The position numbers and the translations under genes were made by a program. A stretch of DNA of 64,000 nucleotides. It comes from Mycolicibacterium chubuense NBB4 (lineage in GTDB: Bacteria > Actinomycetota > Actinomycetes > Mycobacteriales > Mycobacteriaceae). Position 1 is the stretch's first letter. The number at the start of each line of letters is the position of its first letter. The notes under the pieces are model-generated. The model searched no databases. It was not told the origin of the DNA and was given only the letters and a program-made list of their open reading frames with translations. The DNA lies in NCBI RefSeq assembly GCF_000266905.1, contig NC_018027.1, forward strand, positions 3,658,001 to 3,722,000, read 5' to 3'. Below are positions 21,238-32,040 of this stretch, one piece after another.

Positions 21238-24200
21238 ATGGACCGTAGAGGCGAAGCGCTTACGCCACGACAACTGGATATCTGGCTCGCGCAAGAAACC
21301 GGACGGTCCGGGACGGAGTGGCAGCTCGGCCTCTTCGCACGGATCGAGGGGGCTCTGAACCGCGATTTGTTTGAGCAGGCAATAAGATTGGGCCTGCTCG
21401 AGGCTGAACCGATCCGCGCCGCATTCTTCCAATCGGGCGGGCAGGTGTTTCAGGAGGCCCTCGACTACTCCGATGTCGAATTGCCGTTCTTCGACCTGAC
21501 AGACTCACCGCATGCGGTCGAGGACGCCCGCGCCATCGCCGCCACCATCCAGCACACACCGATGCCGCTGACCCAGAGGCTGGTGAAGTTCGCGCTGTTC
21601 CAGACCCGGGCGGACGAATTCTACTGGTTCGTCTGCTGCCATCACATCGTCATCGACGGCATGAGCATGGGTTTGATGGGACGCCGTATCGCGACGATCT
21701 ACACGGCCCTGCTCACGGACTGCGCTGTGCCGCCCGCGTTCTTCGGATCGCTGCGAGACCTGATGGACATCGAGTCCCGCTATGAAGCCTCCGCCGACTA
21801 CGCTGCCGATGAGGCGTATTGGAGCTCCATCCTCTCGACGGTCCGCGATGCCGATGTCCTCTACCCCGACGTCACCCCGACGCCGGACTCCCACTATCCC
21901 TCCACCCCAATACATCTGGATCCGTGCGCCCTCGGCGGCATCAAGAAGACCGCGCGCGCGCTGGGCGCGCGTCAGTCCTCGCTTTTGACTGCGGCATGTG
22001 CACTCATGGTGCAGCAGTTGAGTTCTCGCGGATCGCAGATCATTCTCGACTTTCCGGTGAGCAGACGTGTCGACGCCCGCATGAAGACACTTCCGGGGAT
22101 GGTCGCCGGCGTGGTACCGCTCGTGCTGGAGGGCTTGCCCCGCTCGACAGTGTCGGACTTCTGCCGCCATGTCGACGCACGGATGCGCGAGGCACTGCAC
22201 CATCAGCGCTTTCCCGTCACCACACTGGCGGGCGGCAACGGGTTGCAGCCCTTCGAGGCCTATCCGGATCGGGTGGTCTTGAACTTCGTGCCCTCCAGGC
22301 TCAGCATGAACCTCGCCGGCGTTCCCGGAACGGCTACATACACGACGTTCGGTCCGGTCGATCACTTCGGCCTCTTCTTCTTCGGCGCCGGCGATCAGCA
22401 GGCCTTCTGTACAGCCGGTGCCGGGCTGCCGTTCGCCGGCCTGGCGCCCGCCGACCTGGCCGACCGGCTCCAGCGCATTCTGCTCGCCGTGGTTCGCGAG
22501 CCGAACAGCAAGCTGTCGTGCCTGACGTCGATCGCGGCGGGCGAACGTGAACACCTCGATGCGGTGGGCAACAGGAGGGCACTGTCGCGGCCTGCCGAGC
22601 CGGTGTCCATTCCGGGGCTGTTCGCCGCTCAGGCCGCGCGCAGCCCCGACGCGGTCGCTGTGGTCTGCGGAGCGCAGTCGATGTCCTACCGCGAACTCGA
22701 CGAGCGCTCCACTCGCCTCGCGCACCTCCTCGCCAAATGCGGTGCCGGACCGGGGCGGACGGTGGCGCTGATGTTGCCGCGCTCCGCCGGCGCGGTCGTG
22801 GCGATCCTCGCAGTGCTCAAGACCGGTGCCGCATATGTGCCGATCGACCCGGCGCATCCCAGCGCCAGGATCGCGTTCATGGTCGCCGACGCCGCACCGG
22901 TCGCCGCGATCACCACGGCGGCGCTGGCCGACCGGTTCTCCGGGTGCGAGCTGACCGTGATCCTTCATGACGATCCCCGCATCGAGACCTACCCAGCGAC
23001 ACCGCCGACGGAACCCGACCCCGACGACATCGCCCACATCATCTACACCTCGGGAACCACCGGTGCGCCCAAAGGCGTTGCGATCACGCATCGCAACGTC
23101 ACGCAGCTACTAGGCCGGGCGAACCGGCATCTGCCCTCCCGCGCCTGGGCCCAGTGGCATTCCTACGGCTTCGACGCCTCGGTCGAGGAGATCTGGGCGG
23201 CGCTGATCCACGGTGGACGGCTGGTGGTGGTACCCGAGGAGATGACGGGCTCACCCGACGAGCTGCAGCGCATGCTGAGCACTCACCAGGTCGGCGTGTT
23301 GAGCCAGACGCCCTCGGCAACCGGCGTGCTCGAACCCGAGCGCCTCGCCTCGATGGCACTGCTCGTCGCCGGTGAGGCGTGTCCGGCCGATCTCGTGGAC
23401 CGATGGGCGCCGGGCCGCGTGTTGATCAACGGTTACGGTCCCACCGAGACCACGATCTGCGCTACCAGAAGCGCTCCGCTGACTGCCGGGTCCGGCACGC
23501 CCCCCATCGGTTCGCCGGTGGAGGGCGCGGCGGTGTTCGTCCTCGACGGATGGTTGCGCAGGGTTGCGGTCGGTGTCGTCGGTGAGCTGTATGTCGCGGG
23601 TCGCGGTGTCGGCTTGGGGTATTGGCGCCGGCCGGGACTGAGCGCGTCGCGGTTCGTGGCGTGCCCCTTCGGCGAGCCCGGCGATCGGATGTATCGCACC
23701 GGGGACCTGGTGTCCTGGGGTGCCGACGGCCAGCTGAAGTATTTCGGGCGCGCCGACGAACAGGTCAAGATCCGCGGCTACCGGGTCGAACTCGGTGACG
23801 TCCGCGCAGCGCTGGCCGGCCTCGACGGTGTGGACCAGGCGGTCGTGATCGCCCGCGACGATGACGGCGGCGGACCGCGCCTGGTCGGCTACGTCGTCGA
23901 ATCTGCCGCCGGCGCAGTGGATCCTGCTGCTGCCAGGTGCGTTCTGGCCGAACGGCTTCCGGGGTACATGGTGCCGGCCGCGATCGTAGTGCTGGACTCT
24001 TTGCCGTTGACGGTCAACGGCAAGCTCGACGTCCGGGCGCTGCCTGCGCCGGTATACGGCGATCTCGCCCGCTACCGCGCACCGGGATCGCCGGTGGAAG
24101 AGCTTCTGGCCACCGCCTTCGCAGACGTGCTCGGTGTCTCCCGCGTCGGTGTCGACGATTCGTTCTTCGATCTCGGTGGCGACTCACTGTCCGCGATGCG

Positions 24201-24300
24201 GGTCATCGCCGCCATCAACACGTCGTTGACCACCGAGCTGACAGTGCGCTCGTTGTTCGACGCGCCGACGGTCGCACGACTGGCACCGCTGACCGTGCCG
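21238..24300 (+). other. NRPS module 1: Cs-A1-T1 (L-residue 1, N-acylated)
   Basis: Pocket residues of A1 extracted by hand against GrsA numbering (235, 236, 239, 278, 299, 301, 322, 330, 331, 517): D-A-E-S-L-A-G-I-C-K. Glu at 239 (FDASVEEIW) is unusual where Trp is common. I do not assign a substrate. No E domain follows, so an L residue is expected, and C2 is LCL-like. Confidence 0.7.
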
Positions 24301-27300
24301 GCGACACGCAAGCAGGAGCGACTGCAGGTCGTCGACCGACCGGCGGTGGTCCCGTTGTCGTTCTCCCAAACACGGTTGTGGTTCCTCGACAGATTTCAGG
24401 GCGGCTCGACCGCCTACAACATGCCGACGGCGATCGACATCCGCGGACCGCTGGATCATCAGGCGCTCGCCGCGGCCCTCGACGATGTGATCGCCCGACA
24501 CGAAGTCCTCCGGACCGTCTACCCGGACGCGGACGGGGTGCCGCAGCAGTCCGTGCGGCCGCCCTCCGCGGGCATGTGGCGGCGAGGAAATTCGACAGTG
24601 GTGCCGTCGACGCCCAGGGATATCGCTGCCGAGTTGACCGGCCTTGCGCATCACCGATTCGACCTGTCCACCGAGGTTCCGATCCGGGCACAGGTCTATT
24701 CGCTCGGACCTGAACACCATGTCGTGGGAATCGTGGTGCACCACATCGCTTTCGATGGGTGGTCGTTCGCGCCTATGGTTCGCGACGTTGGCGAGGCATA
24801 CCTGGCGAGGTCGCACGGCGACCCCCCGAAATGGCGTCCGTTGCCGGTGCAGTATGTGGATTTTGCGTTGTGGCAGCGGGTGCGGTTGGGGGATGTGGGT
24901 GATGCGGGCAGTGTGATTTCGCGGCAGGTGGGGTTTTGGCGGGGGGTGTTGGCGGGGTTGCCTGAGCGGTTGGGGTTGCCCACTGATCGGCCGTATCCGG
25001 CGGTGGCCGATCAGCGGGGGTCTCGGGTGGCGATTGAGTGGCCGGTGGAGGTGCAGCAGGGGGTGCGTCGGGTCGCGGCGCGGTATCAGGTGACCGAGTT
25101 CATGGTGATGGCGGCCGGGTTGGCGGTGGTGTTGTCCCGGCTCAGCGCCAGTGCGGATGTCGCGGTGGGGTTCCCGATCGCCGGGCGCACCGATCCCGCC
25201 CTCGATGAGTTGATCGGGTTCTTCGTCAACACCTTGGTACTGCGCACCGACCTCTCCGGTGATCCCAGCATCGCCGACCTGCTGGCCCAAGTCCGCCGCC
25301 GCAGCCTGGCCGCCTACGAACACCAGGACGTGCCCTTCGAAGTCCTCGTCGAACAACTCAACCCGACCCGCAGCATGACCCACCACCCCCTGATCCAGGT
25401 GATGCTGGCCTGGCAGAACCTGCCCGGTGTGGTCACCGATTCCACCGGCCTGTCCCTGGGTGAGCTGCAGGTCACCCAGCTGCCGGTCGACACCCACACC
25501 GCCCGCATGGACCTGACCTTCTCCCTGGCCGAACACTTCACCGACACCGGCGCACCCGCAGGCATCCGCGGCGCAGTCGAGTACCGCACCGACATCTACG
25601 ACCCACCCACCATCGAAGCCCTGATCCACCGATACCACCGCGTCCTGACCACCCTCACCACCCAGCCGGAATCCCGGCTTTCTGCAATCGATCTGCTCGA
25701 CACCGACGAACACACACGATGGACCGAGTTGGCGAACCTGGCCACCCTCACCGAACCCTGCCCGCCCTCCCGATCAGTACCGCAGGTCATCGCCGGGCAC
25801 GCCCTGGGCACCCCGGAGGCAGTCGCGCTCTGCGGTGCCGGCCGCTCTCTGACCTATCGCGAACTCGACGAGACCTCCAACCGGTTGGCCCACCTCCTGA
25901 TCGGCGCCGGCGCCGGGGCGGGCCGCTGTGTGGCGGTGTTGTTCCACCGCTGCCCCGAGGCGGTGGTGGCGATGCTGGCCGTCCTCAAAACCGGTGCGGC
26001 CTACCTGCCCATCGACCCCGCCCACCCCGACACCCGCATCACCTACCTGCTCCACGACGCCGCACCGATGGCCGCGGTCACCACCACCGACCTCACCGAC
26101 CGACTGACCGGACACGACCTGACCCTCATCGCCCTCGACAACACCGACCTGAGCAGGCAGCCACCCACCCCGCCACCGCCGCCGGCACCTGAGGACATCG
26201 CCTACCTGATCTACACCTCGGGCACCACCGGCACCCCCAAAGGTGTTGCCGTCACCCACCACAACCTGCTGCACCTGGCCGACTCCACCCCCACCACCCT
26301 GCCCGAACCCGCGGTGTGGACCCAATGCCACTCCTACAGCTTCGACTTCTCGGTATGGGAGATCTGGGCCGCCCTGCTCACCGGCGCCCGCCTGGTCATC
26401 ATCGACGAAGACACCACCACCTCCCCCACCGAGTTCCACCACCTACTCACCCGCGAACACGTCACCGTGCTCACCCAAACCCCCTCCGCGGTCACCGCAC
26501 TAGACCCCGACGGCCTGGACTCGGTCGCCCTGCTGCTGGGCGGAGAAACCTGCCCCGCCACCGTCATCGACCACTGGGCCCCCGGGCGGGTGCTGATCAA
26601 CGCCTACGGCCCCACCGAAACCACCGTCTACGCCACCCTGAGCCCACCCCTGCACCCCAGTACCGGCGCCGCCCCCATCGGCGCCCCCGTCCCCACCGCC
26701 GCCTGCCTGGTCCTCGACCCCTGGCTGCACCCCGTCCCGGCCGGGGTCGTCGGCGACCTCTACATCGCCGGGCGCGGCGTCGCCGCGGGCTACCTCGGCC
26801 GACCCGCGCTGACCGCCACCCGCTTTTTGGCCTGCCCCGCCGGCCCCCCCGGCACCCGCATGTACCGCACCGGCGACCTGGTCAGCTGGCGCCCCGACGG
26901 CCAACTGCACTACCACGGCCGCGCCGACGACCAACTCAAAATCCGCGGCCACCGCATCGAACCCGCCGAAATCCAAGCCGCCCTGACCGCCCTACCCGGC
27001 GTCGACCACGCCGCAATCACCACCCACACCGACGGACCCACCACCCGCCTACTCGCCTACATCACCGAAACCACCCCCGGCACAACCAATCCCACCGAGC
27101 TACGCGCCCAACTCGCCGAACAACTACCGTCCTACATGGTCCCCGCAGCGGTGATCACACTCGCGTCGCTACCGATGACCGTCAACGGCAAACTCGACAC
27201 CCACGCCCTCCCCGCACCCGAGCACCAAGCGGACCGCTACCGCGCCCCCACCGACGCCGTCGAAGAAATCCTGGCCGGCATCTACGCCCAAGTCCTCGGC

Positions 27301-30222
27301 CTCGACCACGTCAGCATCGACGACTCCTTCTTCGACCTCGGCGGCGACAGCATCCTGTCCATGCAAGTCGTCGCCCGCGCCCGCGCCGCCGGCCTGACCT
27401 GCCGACCCCGCGACATCTTCACCGAACACACCATCGCCCGCCTCGCCCGCATCGTCGAAACCGGTTCCGGCCGAACCGGCCACGTCGACCACGGTGTCGG
27501 CGAGGTGACCGCCACCCCGATCATGCGATGGCTCCACGACATCAACGGACCAGTCGACCAATTCAACCAAACCATGGTGATCCAAGCCCCCGCCGCAGTC
27601 ACCCCCCACGACGTTGCCACCATCCTGCAAGCCCTGCTCGACCACCACCCCACCCTGCGGATGCGCGCCGAAGATCACGCAGACGGGTGGTCGCTGACCA
27701 TCCCCGAACCCGAAACCATCGACGCCGGTGAGCTTCTGAGCACAGCCGAGATCCTCTCCGAGGAGGCGCTGGTCGCGGCGCGGTCCCGGCTCAACCCCGC
27801 GACCGGGACCATGGTCAGCGCCCTATGGGCCACCACCACACAGCAACTCGCCCTCATCGTCCACCACCTCGCCATCGACGCAGTGTCCTGGCGCATCCTC
27901 CTCGAAGATCTCAACATCGCCTGGGCCCACCACCACAACGGACAACCCATCACCCTGCCCGCCCCCGGCACCAGCTTCCGAACCTGGGCCACCCAGCTCA
28001 CCGACCACGCCCGCACCCCCGCAGTTCTCGACACCACCCCCACCTGGCACCACATCACCACCACACCCCCCGCACTGCCCCCACCCGACCCCGCGCGTGA
28101 CACCTACGCCACCGCCGGCCACTTGTCGGTGGCCTTGGACACCGAAACCACCCGCCACCTCCTCACCGACGTCCCCGCCGCCTTCCACGCCGGCGTCGCC
28201 GACGTCCTGCTCATCGCTTTCGCGCTCGCCTGCTCCGAATTCCTGGGCACCGCAAGCGCACCCGTAGGCATCGACGTCGAAGGCCACGGCCGCCGGGAGG
28301 AGCTGTCCCCCGACCTCGACCTGTCCCGCACCATCGGCTGGTTCACCACCAAACACCCCGCCACCCTGCACACCGGCGGACTGCCATGGCACCACATCCA
28401 CTCAGGCGATGACGCCCTCGGACCAGCGATCAAACACGCCAAAGAACAACTCCGCACCCAACCTCACCCCCTCACCTACGGACTCCTGCGCCACCTCACC
28501 TCCCACTCCCCCCTCACCAATCCCGACCCCACCATCGGCTTCAACTACCTCGGCCGCCTCACCACCACCCCCACCCGCGACCTTTGGCACATCGACCATG
28601 AGTCGACATCGGCCGCCGGCACCGTCACCGCCACTCCAATGCCGTTGCCGCACAGCGTCGAACTCACGGCAGGCACCATCGACGGCCTCGACGGACCCCA
28701 ACTACACACCAACTGGACCTGGGCACCCTCGATCCTCGACGACACCCAGATCGCGCGGCTGAGCCGGCTCTTCCTCGACGCACTCACCGGCATCAGCACC
28801 CACGTCCACCACGGCGGCGGCGGCCTCACCCCCACCGACATCACCCCCACCCACCTCACCCAAACCCACATCGACACCCTCGAACAACAACTCGACATCG
28901 CCGACATCCTCCCCCTGACCCCCCTCCAACAAGGCCTGCTCTTCCACGCCACCACCGCCGGCGAAACCACCGACCTCTACGCAATGCAACTCGACATCAC
29001 CCTCACCGGCCCCATGGATCCCGACCGACTCCACAACGCGGTCCAGACCGTGGTGTCCCGTCATCCCAACCTGGTTGCCCGCTTCAGCGACGCGTACGAC
29101 GAGCCGATCCAGATCATCCCGACCCACCCCGCCGCACCGTGGCAGTTCGTGGATCTGGTGCCGGACTGCGCCGGCGTCGACGCGGCCTGCGCAGCGGCCG
29201 ACGACCGGCCGCGCGCAGCGCTCACGCTCCCGGTGCCGACGGTGCCCGCCCTGGTCGACGACCAGGTCGAACGACGGTGTGCCGCCGAGCGATCCGCGGT
29301 GTGCGACCTCGCCCGAGGTCCGGCTTTCCGGACACTGTTGATCCGCACCGCGATCGACACCCACCGATTCGTACTGACCAATCACCACATCGTCGTCGAC
29401 GGCTGGTCGCTGCCGATCCTGTTGCGGGAGATCTTCGCCGGTTACTACGGCCAGCGGCTGCCCGCGCCGGGGTCCTTTCGCCGTTTCGTCACCTGGCTGG
29501 CCGCTCAAGACACGGCCGCTGCGCGCGCGGCCTGGCGGGATGCGTTGGCGGGCTTCGACACACCCACGCTGGTAGGTCCACCGGGCCGGTTGAGGATCGG
29601 TCGGCGCGGCACCGCCACCTTCGACGTTCCGGAGGATGTCACCACGGGGGTCGGCGAGCTGGCACGATACTGCCGCACCACGGTCAACACCGTTCTGCAC
29701 GGCGCCTGGGCACAGGTGCTGACGTGGTTGACGGGCCAGCATGACGTCGTCTTCGGCACCGCGGTCTCCGGGCGCGCGGCCGACGTGGCGGGCGCGGAAT
29801 CGATGGTGGGCCTACTGGTCAACACCGTGCCCGTGCGCGCCACGATCACCCCGACGACCACCGTCGCCGATCTACTCGCCCAGCTGCAGACGGCGTACAA
29901 CCACACGCTCGAGCACCAGCACCTGGCGCTCACCGAGATCACTCACGCCGCCGGTCACGACCGGTTGTTCGACACCGTCTTCGTGTTCGAGAACTACCCG
30001 ATGGAGAGCGGGGCTCTGCTCGGGAACGGACTCGCGATCACCGACATCCGGGGACACGAATCGACCCACTTCCCGCTGGCGATGATCGCCCAACCGGGAC
30101 AACGCCTCCGGCTCCGTGTCGAGTTCGACAGCGAGGTGTTCGACACGGCACGGGTGGACAAGCTCCTCAAGCGTTTCACACGGGTGCTGTCCGCGATGAC
30201 CGCCGACGCGGGTCAACTGTGA
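21238..30222 (+). CDS. Non-ribosomal peptide synthetase 1 (Cs-A-T-C-A-T-E-C), lipopeptide initiation
   Basis: 2994-aa NRPS. Domains (residues approximate): starter condensation 1-430 (HHIVIDG at 135), A1 455-950, T1 with pantetheine Ser983, LCL condensation C2 1038-1465 (HHIAFDG at 1168), A2 1510-2000, T2 Ser2038 (GGDSI, the form preceding E domains), epimerase E2 2090-2530 (HHLAID at 2209), DCL condensation C3 2555-2994 (HHIVVDG at 2716). A starter C domain before the first A domain is the mark of lipo-initiation, so an acyl group is joined to residue 1. No loading ligase is encoded in the window. The ATG at 21238 lies 31 bases after mbtH, with a G-rich stretch upstream. Residues 1199-2375 are repeated in NRPS2. 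The protein ends in the C-A linker of module 3. Product unknown. Confidence 0.95.
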   Translation: MDRRGEALTPRQLDIWLAQETGRSGTEWQLGLFARIEGALNRDLFEQAIRLGLLEAEPIRAAFFQSGGQVFQEALDYSDVELPFFDLTDSPHAVEDARAIAATIQHTPMPLTQRLVKFALFQTRADEFYWFVCCHHIVIDGMSMGLMGRRIATIYTALLTDCAVPPAFFGSLRDLMDIESRYEASADYAADEAYWSSILSTVRDADVLYPDVTPTPDSHYPSTPIHLDPCALGGIKKTARALGARQSSLLTAACALMVQQLSSRGSQIILDFPVSRRVDARMKTLPGMVAGVVPLVLEGLPRSTVSDFCRHVDARMREALHHQRFPVTTLAGGNGLQPFEAYPDRVVLNFVPSRLSMNLAGVPGTATYTTFGPVDHFGLFFFGAGDQQAFCTAGAGLPFAGLAPADLADRLQRILLAVVREPNSKLSCLTSIAAGEREHLDAVGNRRALSRPAEPVSIPGLFAAQAARSPDAVAVVCGAQSMSYRELDERSTRLAHLLAKCGAGPGRTVALMLPRSAGAVVAILAVLKTGAAYVPIDPAHPSARIAFMVADAAPVAAITTAALADRFSGCELTVILHDDPRIETYPATPPTEPDPDDIAHIIYTSGTTGAPKGVAITHRNVTQLLGRANRHLPSRAWAQWHSYGFDASVEEIWAALIHGGRLVVVPEEMTGSPDELQRMLSTHQVGVLSQTPSATGVLEPERLASMALLVAGEACPADLVDRWAPGRVLINGYGPTETTICATRSAPLTAGSGTPPIGSPVEGAAVFVLDGWLRRVAVGVVGELYVAGRGVGLGYWRRPGLSASRFVACPFGEPGDRMYRTGDLVSWGADGQLKYFGRADEQVKIRGYRVELGDVRAALAGLDGVDQAVVIARDDDGGGPRLVGYVVESAAGAVDPAAARCVLAERLPGYMVPAAIVVLDSLPLTVNGKLDVRALPAPVYGDLARYRAPGSPVEELLATAFADVLGVSRVGVDDSFFDLGGDSLSAMRVIAAINTSLTTELTVRSLFDAPTVARLAPLTVPATRKQERLQVVDRPAVVPLSFSQTRLWFLDRFQGGSTAYNMPTAIDIRGPLDHQALAAALDDVIARHEVLRTVYPDADGVPQQSVRPPSAGMWRRGNSTVVPSTPRDIAAELTGLAHHRFDLSTEVPIRAQVYSLGPEHHVVGIVVHHIAFDGWSFAPMVRDVGEAYLARSHGDPPKWRPLPVQYVDFALWQRVRLGDVGDAGSVISRQVGFWRGVLAGLPERLGLPTDRPYPAVADQRGSRVAIEWPVEVQQGVRRVAARYQVTEFMVMAAGLAVVLSRLSASADVAVGFPIAGRTDPALDELIGFFVNTLVLRTDLSGDPSIADLLAQVRRRSLAAYEHQDVPFEVLVEQLNPTRSMTHHPLIQVMLAWQNLPGVVTDSTGLSLGELQVTQLPVDTHTARMDLTFSLAEHFTDTGAPAGIRGAVEYRTDIYDPPTIEALIHRYHRVLTTLTTQPESRLSAIDLLDTDEHTRWTELANLATLTEPCPPSRSVPQVIAGHALGTPEAVALCGAGRSLTYRELDETSNRLAHLLIGAGAGAGRCVAVLFHRCPEAVVAMLAVLKTGAAYLPIDPAHPDTRITYLLHDAAPMAAVTTTDLTDRLTGHDLTLIALDNTDLSRQPPTPPPPPAPEDIAYLIYTSGTTGTPKGVAVTHHNLLHLADSTPTTLPEPAVWTQCHSYSFDFSVWEIWAALLTGARLVIIDEDTTTSPTEFHHLLTREHVTVLTQTPSAVTALDPDGLDSVALLLGGETCPATVIDHWAPGRVLINAYGPTETTVYATLSPPLHPSTGAAPIGAPVPTAACLVLDPWLHPVPAGVVGDLYIAGRGVAAGYLGRPALTATRFLACPAGPPGTRMYRTGDLVSWRPDGQLHYHGRADDQLKIRGHRIEPAEIQAALTALPGVDHAAITTHTDGPTTRLLAYITETTPGTTNPTELRAQLAEQLPSYMVPAAVITLASLPMTVNGKLDTHALPAPEHQADRYRAPTDAVEEILAGIYAQVLGLDHVSIDDSFFDLGGDSILSMQVVARARAAGLTCRPRDIFTEHTIARLARIVETGSGRTGHVDHGVGEVTATPIMRWLHDINGPVDQFNQTMVIQAPAAVTPHDVATILQALLDHHPTLRMRAEDHADGWSLTIPEPETIDAGELLSTAEILSEEALVAARSRLNPATGTMVSALWATTTQQLALIVHHLAIDAVSWRILLEDLNIAWAHHHNGQPITLPAPGTSFRTWATQLTDHARTPAVLDTTPTWHHITTTPPALPPPDPARDTYATAGHLSVALDTETTRHLLTDVPAAFHAGVADVLLIAFALACSEFLGTASAPVGIDVEGHGRREELSPDLDLSRTIGWFTTKHPATLHTGGLPWHHIHSGDDALGPAIKHAKEQLRTQPHPLTYGLLRHLTSHSPLTNPDPTIGFNYLGRLTTTPTRDLWHIDHESTSAAGTVTATPMPLPHSVELTAGTIDGLDGPQLHTNWTWAPSILDDTQIARLSRLFLDALTGISTHVHHGGGGLTPTDITPTHLTQTHIDTLEQQLDIADILPLTPLQQGLLFHATTAGETTDLYAMQLDITLTGPMDPDRLHNAVQTVVSRHPNLVARFSDAYDEPIQIIPTHPAAPWQFVDLVPDCAGVDAACAAADDRPRAALTLPVPTVPALVDDQVERRCAAERSAVCDLARGPAFRTLLIRTAIDTHRFVLTNHHIVVDGWSLPILLREIFAGYYGQRLPAPGSFRRFVTWLAAQDTAAARAAWRDALAGFDTPTLVGPPGRLRIGRRGTATFDVPEDVTTGVGELARYCRTTVNTVLHGAWAQVLTWLTGQHDVVFGTAVSGRAADVAGAESMVGLLVNTVPVRATITPTTTVADLLAQLQTAYNHTLEHQHLALTEITHAAGHDRLFDTVFVFENYPMESGALLGNGLAITDIRGHESTHFPLAMIAQPGQRLRLRVEFDSEVFDTARVDKLLKRFTRVLSAMTADAGQL
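24343..28880 (+). other. NRPS module 2: C2-A2-T2-E2 (D-residue 2)
   Basis: Hand-extracted A2 code D-F-W-T-L-G-A-V-Y-K, substrate not assigned. An epimerase follows the GGDSI carrier, so residue 2 should be D. From mid-C2 to mid-E2 this module appears identical at DNA level to module 6. The segment has an extreme C-rich coding style from about 25190. Confidence 0.75.
24832..28360 (+). repeat. 3.5-kb duplicated NRPS cassette, copy 1
   Basis: 3529 bases from mid-C2 to mid-E2 (residues 1199-2375 of NRPS1) that match 40182-43710 base for base wherever I compared them. The offset is constant at 15350 and the stop-to-stop patterns of other frames are the same. Homology breaks sharply at both ends. 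The C-rich style continues past the right end to about 29000 in this copy only, suggesting this copy is the donor. Confidence 0.92.
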
Positions 30223-32040
30223 TGACGGGCGCAACGCGACGGCTGCTCTCGATCGAGTTGCTCGACGACGACGAACAGGCCGACCTCGACGAGTGGGGCC
30301 ACCGAGCGGTCCTGATCGAGCCGGTGTCGCCGGTCTCGATCACAGAGTTGTTCAGCGCGCAGGCAGCCCGCACACCGCACGCTCCGGCGGTGACCTTCCG
30401 CGGCGAGACGCTGTCCTACCGCGACCTCGACGCAGCGGCGAATCGCCTGGCGCACCTGCTCCGCGCACACGGCGCCCGCGCCGGGCAGTGCGTGGCGCTG
30501 CTGCTGCCGCGGTCCGCCGACGCGATCGTCGCGATTCTGGCGGTGCTCAAGACAGGTGCGGCGTACCTTCCGATCGACCCCGCGGTACCTGCCGCCCGGG
30601 TCGGGCTCCTCATCGACGACGCCACGCCGGCCGTCGCCGTCACCACCTCCGAGCTGCGATCGCTCCTGCCTGCCGGCAGTTTCCCGGTGGTCGACGTCGC
30701 TGACTCCGCCGTCGGCGAACAGCCCGACACCGCGCCACCGGCCCCCTCACCCGACGACATCGCCCACATCATCTACACGTCCGGCACCACCGGCGTACCC
30801 AAAGGCGTTGCCGTCACTCATCACAACGTGACGCGGTTGTTCGAGGCGCTGGATGTCGGCGTGCACATGTCGTCCCTGCAGGTGTGGACGCAGTGCTCCT
30901 CCCTGGCCTTCGACTTCTCGGTCTGGGAGATCTGGGGAGCCCTGTTCTTCGGCGGCCGTCTGGTGGTGGTGCCCGAAACGGTGGCCCGGTCACCGGAAGA
31001 GTTGCACGCCTTGGTGATCGACGAGCACGTCACGGTATTGAGCCAGACTCCGTCCGCGCTCGGCGCCCTCTCGCCGGACGGCCTGGAGTCGGTGACCTTG
31101 ATGGTGGCCGGCGAAGCCTGCCCGGCCGAGGTGGTGGACCGGTGGGCGCCCGGGCGGACCATGATCAACGGGTACGGCCCCACCGAGACAACGGTGTACG
31201 CGACCATCAGTGCCCCGCTGAAGCGAGGCTCGGCACAGGTGCCGATCGGCTCGCCGGTGCCCGGCGCTGCGCTGTTCGTCCTGGACACGTGGCTGCGCCC
31301 GGTGTCCGCCGGGGTGGTCGGCGAACTGTATGTCGCAGGTCGCGGGGTGGGCGTGGGATACCTCGGTCGCGCCGGTCTGACCTCGTCGCGGTTCGTGGCG
31401 TGCCCGTTCGGGGCGCCCGGGGCGCGGATGTACCGCACCGGCGATCTGGTGCGCTGGGACGTCGATGGTCAACTGCAGTATCTCGGTCGTTCGGACGAGC
31501 AGGTCAAGATTCGTGGGCACCGCATCGAGCTCGGCGAGGTGCGCGCCGCACTGGCCGCACTCGACGGAGTGGCGCATGCCGTGGTCGTCGTTCGCGAGGA
31601 CCGGCCCGGCGACAAGCGGCTCGTCGGGTATGTCACCGAAATAGGCAGTGGCACAGTTGATACCGCGACCGTACGCACGCGACTCGCCGAACGCCTCCCA
31701 CCGTACATGGTGCCGGCCGCGGTGGTTCAGCTCGAGGCGCTGCCGATGACCGTCAACGGCAAGCTCGACGTCCGGGCGCTGCCGTCACCGGACTACTCCG
31801 ACGGTGTGGCCTACCGCGCTCCCGCCACGGCCGCCGAGGACATCCTGGCCGGGATCTTCGCCGGCACCCTCGGTATCGATCGGGTCGGTGTCGACGACTC
31901 GTTCTTCGACCTCGGCGGTGACAGCATCCTGGCGATGAGGGTGGTCGCCGCGATCAACGCCCGATTGGATGCCCGCATCTCGGTTCGCGCGTTGTTCGAC
32001 ACACCGACGGTCGCCCAGTTGGCGCCGCAACTCGGAACGG
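28900..32040 (+). other. NRPS module 3, split over two proteins: C3 | A3-T3 (L-residue 3)
   Basis: C3 ends NRPS1 and A3-T3 open NRPS2. C3 has the DCL-like opening [14 protein letters not shown] and follows an E domain, as expected. The A3 hand code is D-F-W-S-M-A-G-V-Y-K, substrate not assigned. T3 pantetheine serine is residue 569 of NRPS2. Confidence 0.7.

Noticed and set aside
26100..29000. C-rich repetitive look (CACCACC runs) as a CRISPR or tandem-repeat array
   Set aside because: No constant repeat/spacer period; the sequence encodes ordinary A-T-E-C domain motifs in C-ending codons.
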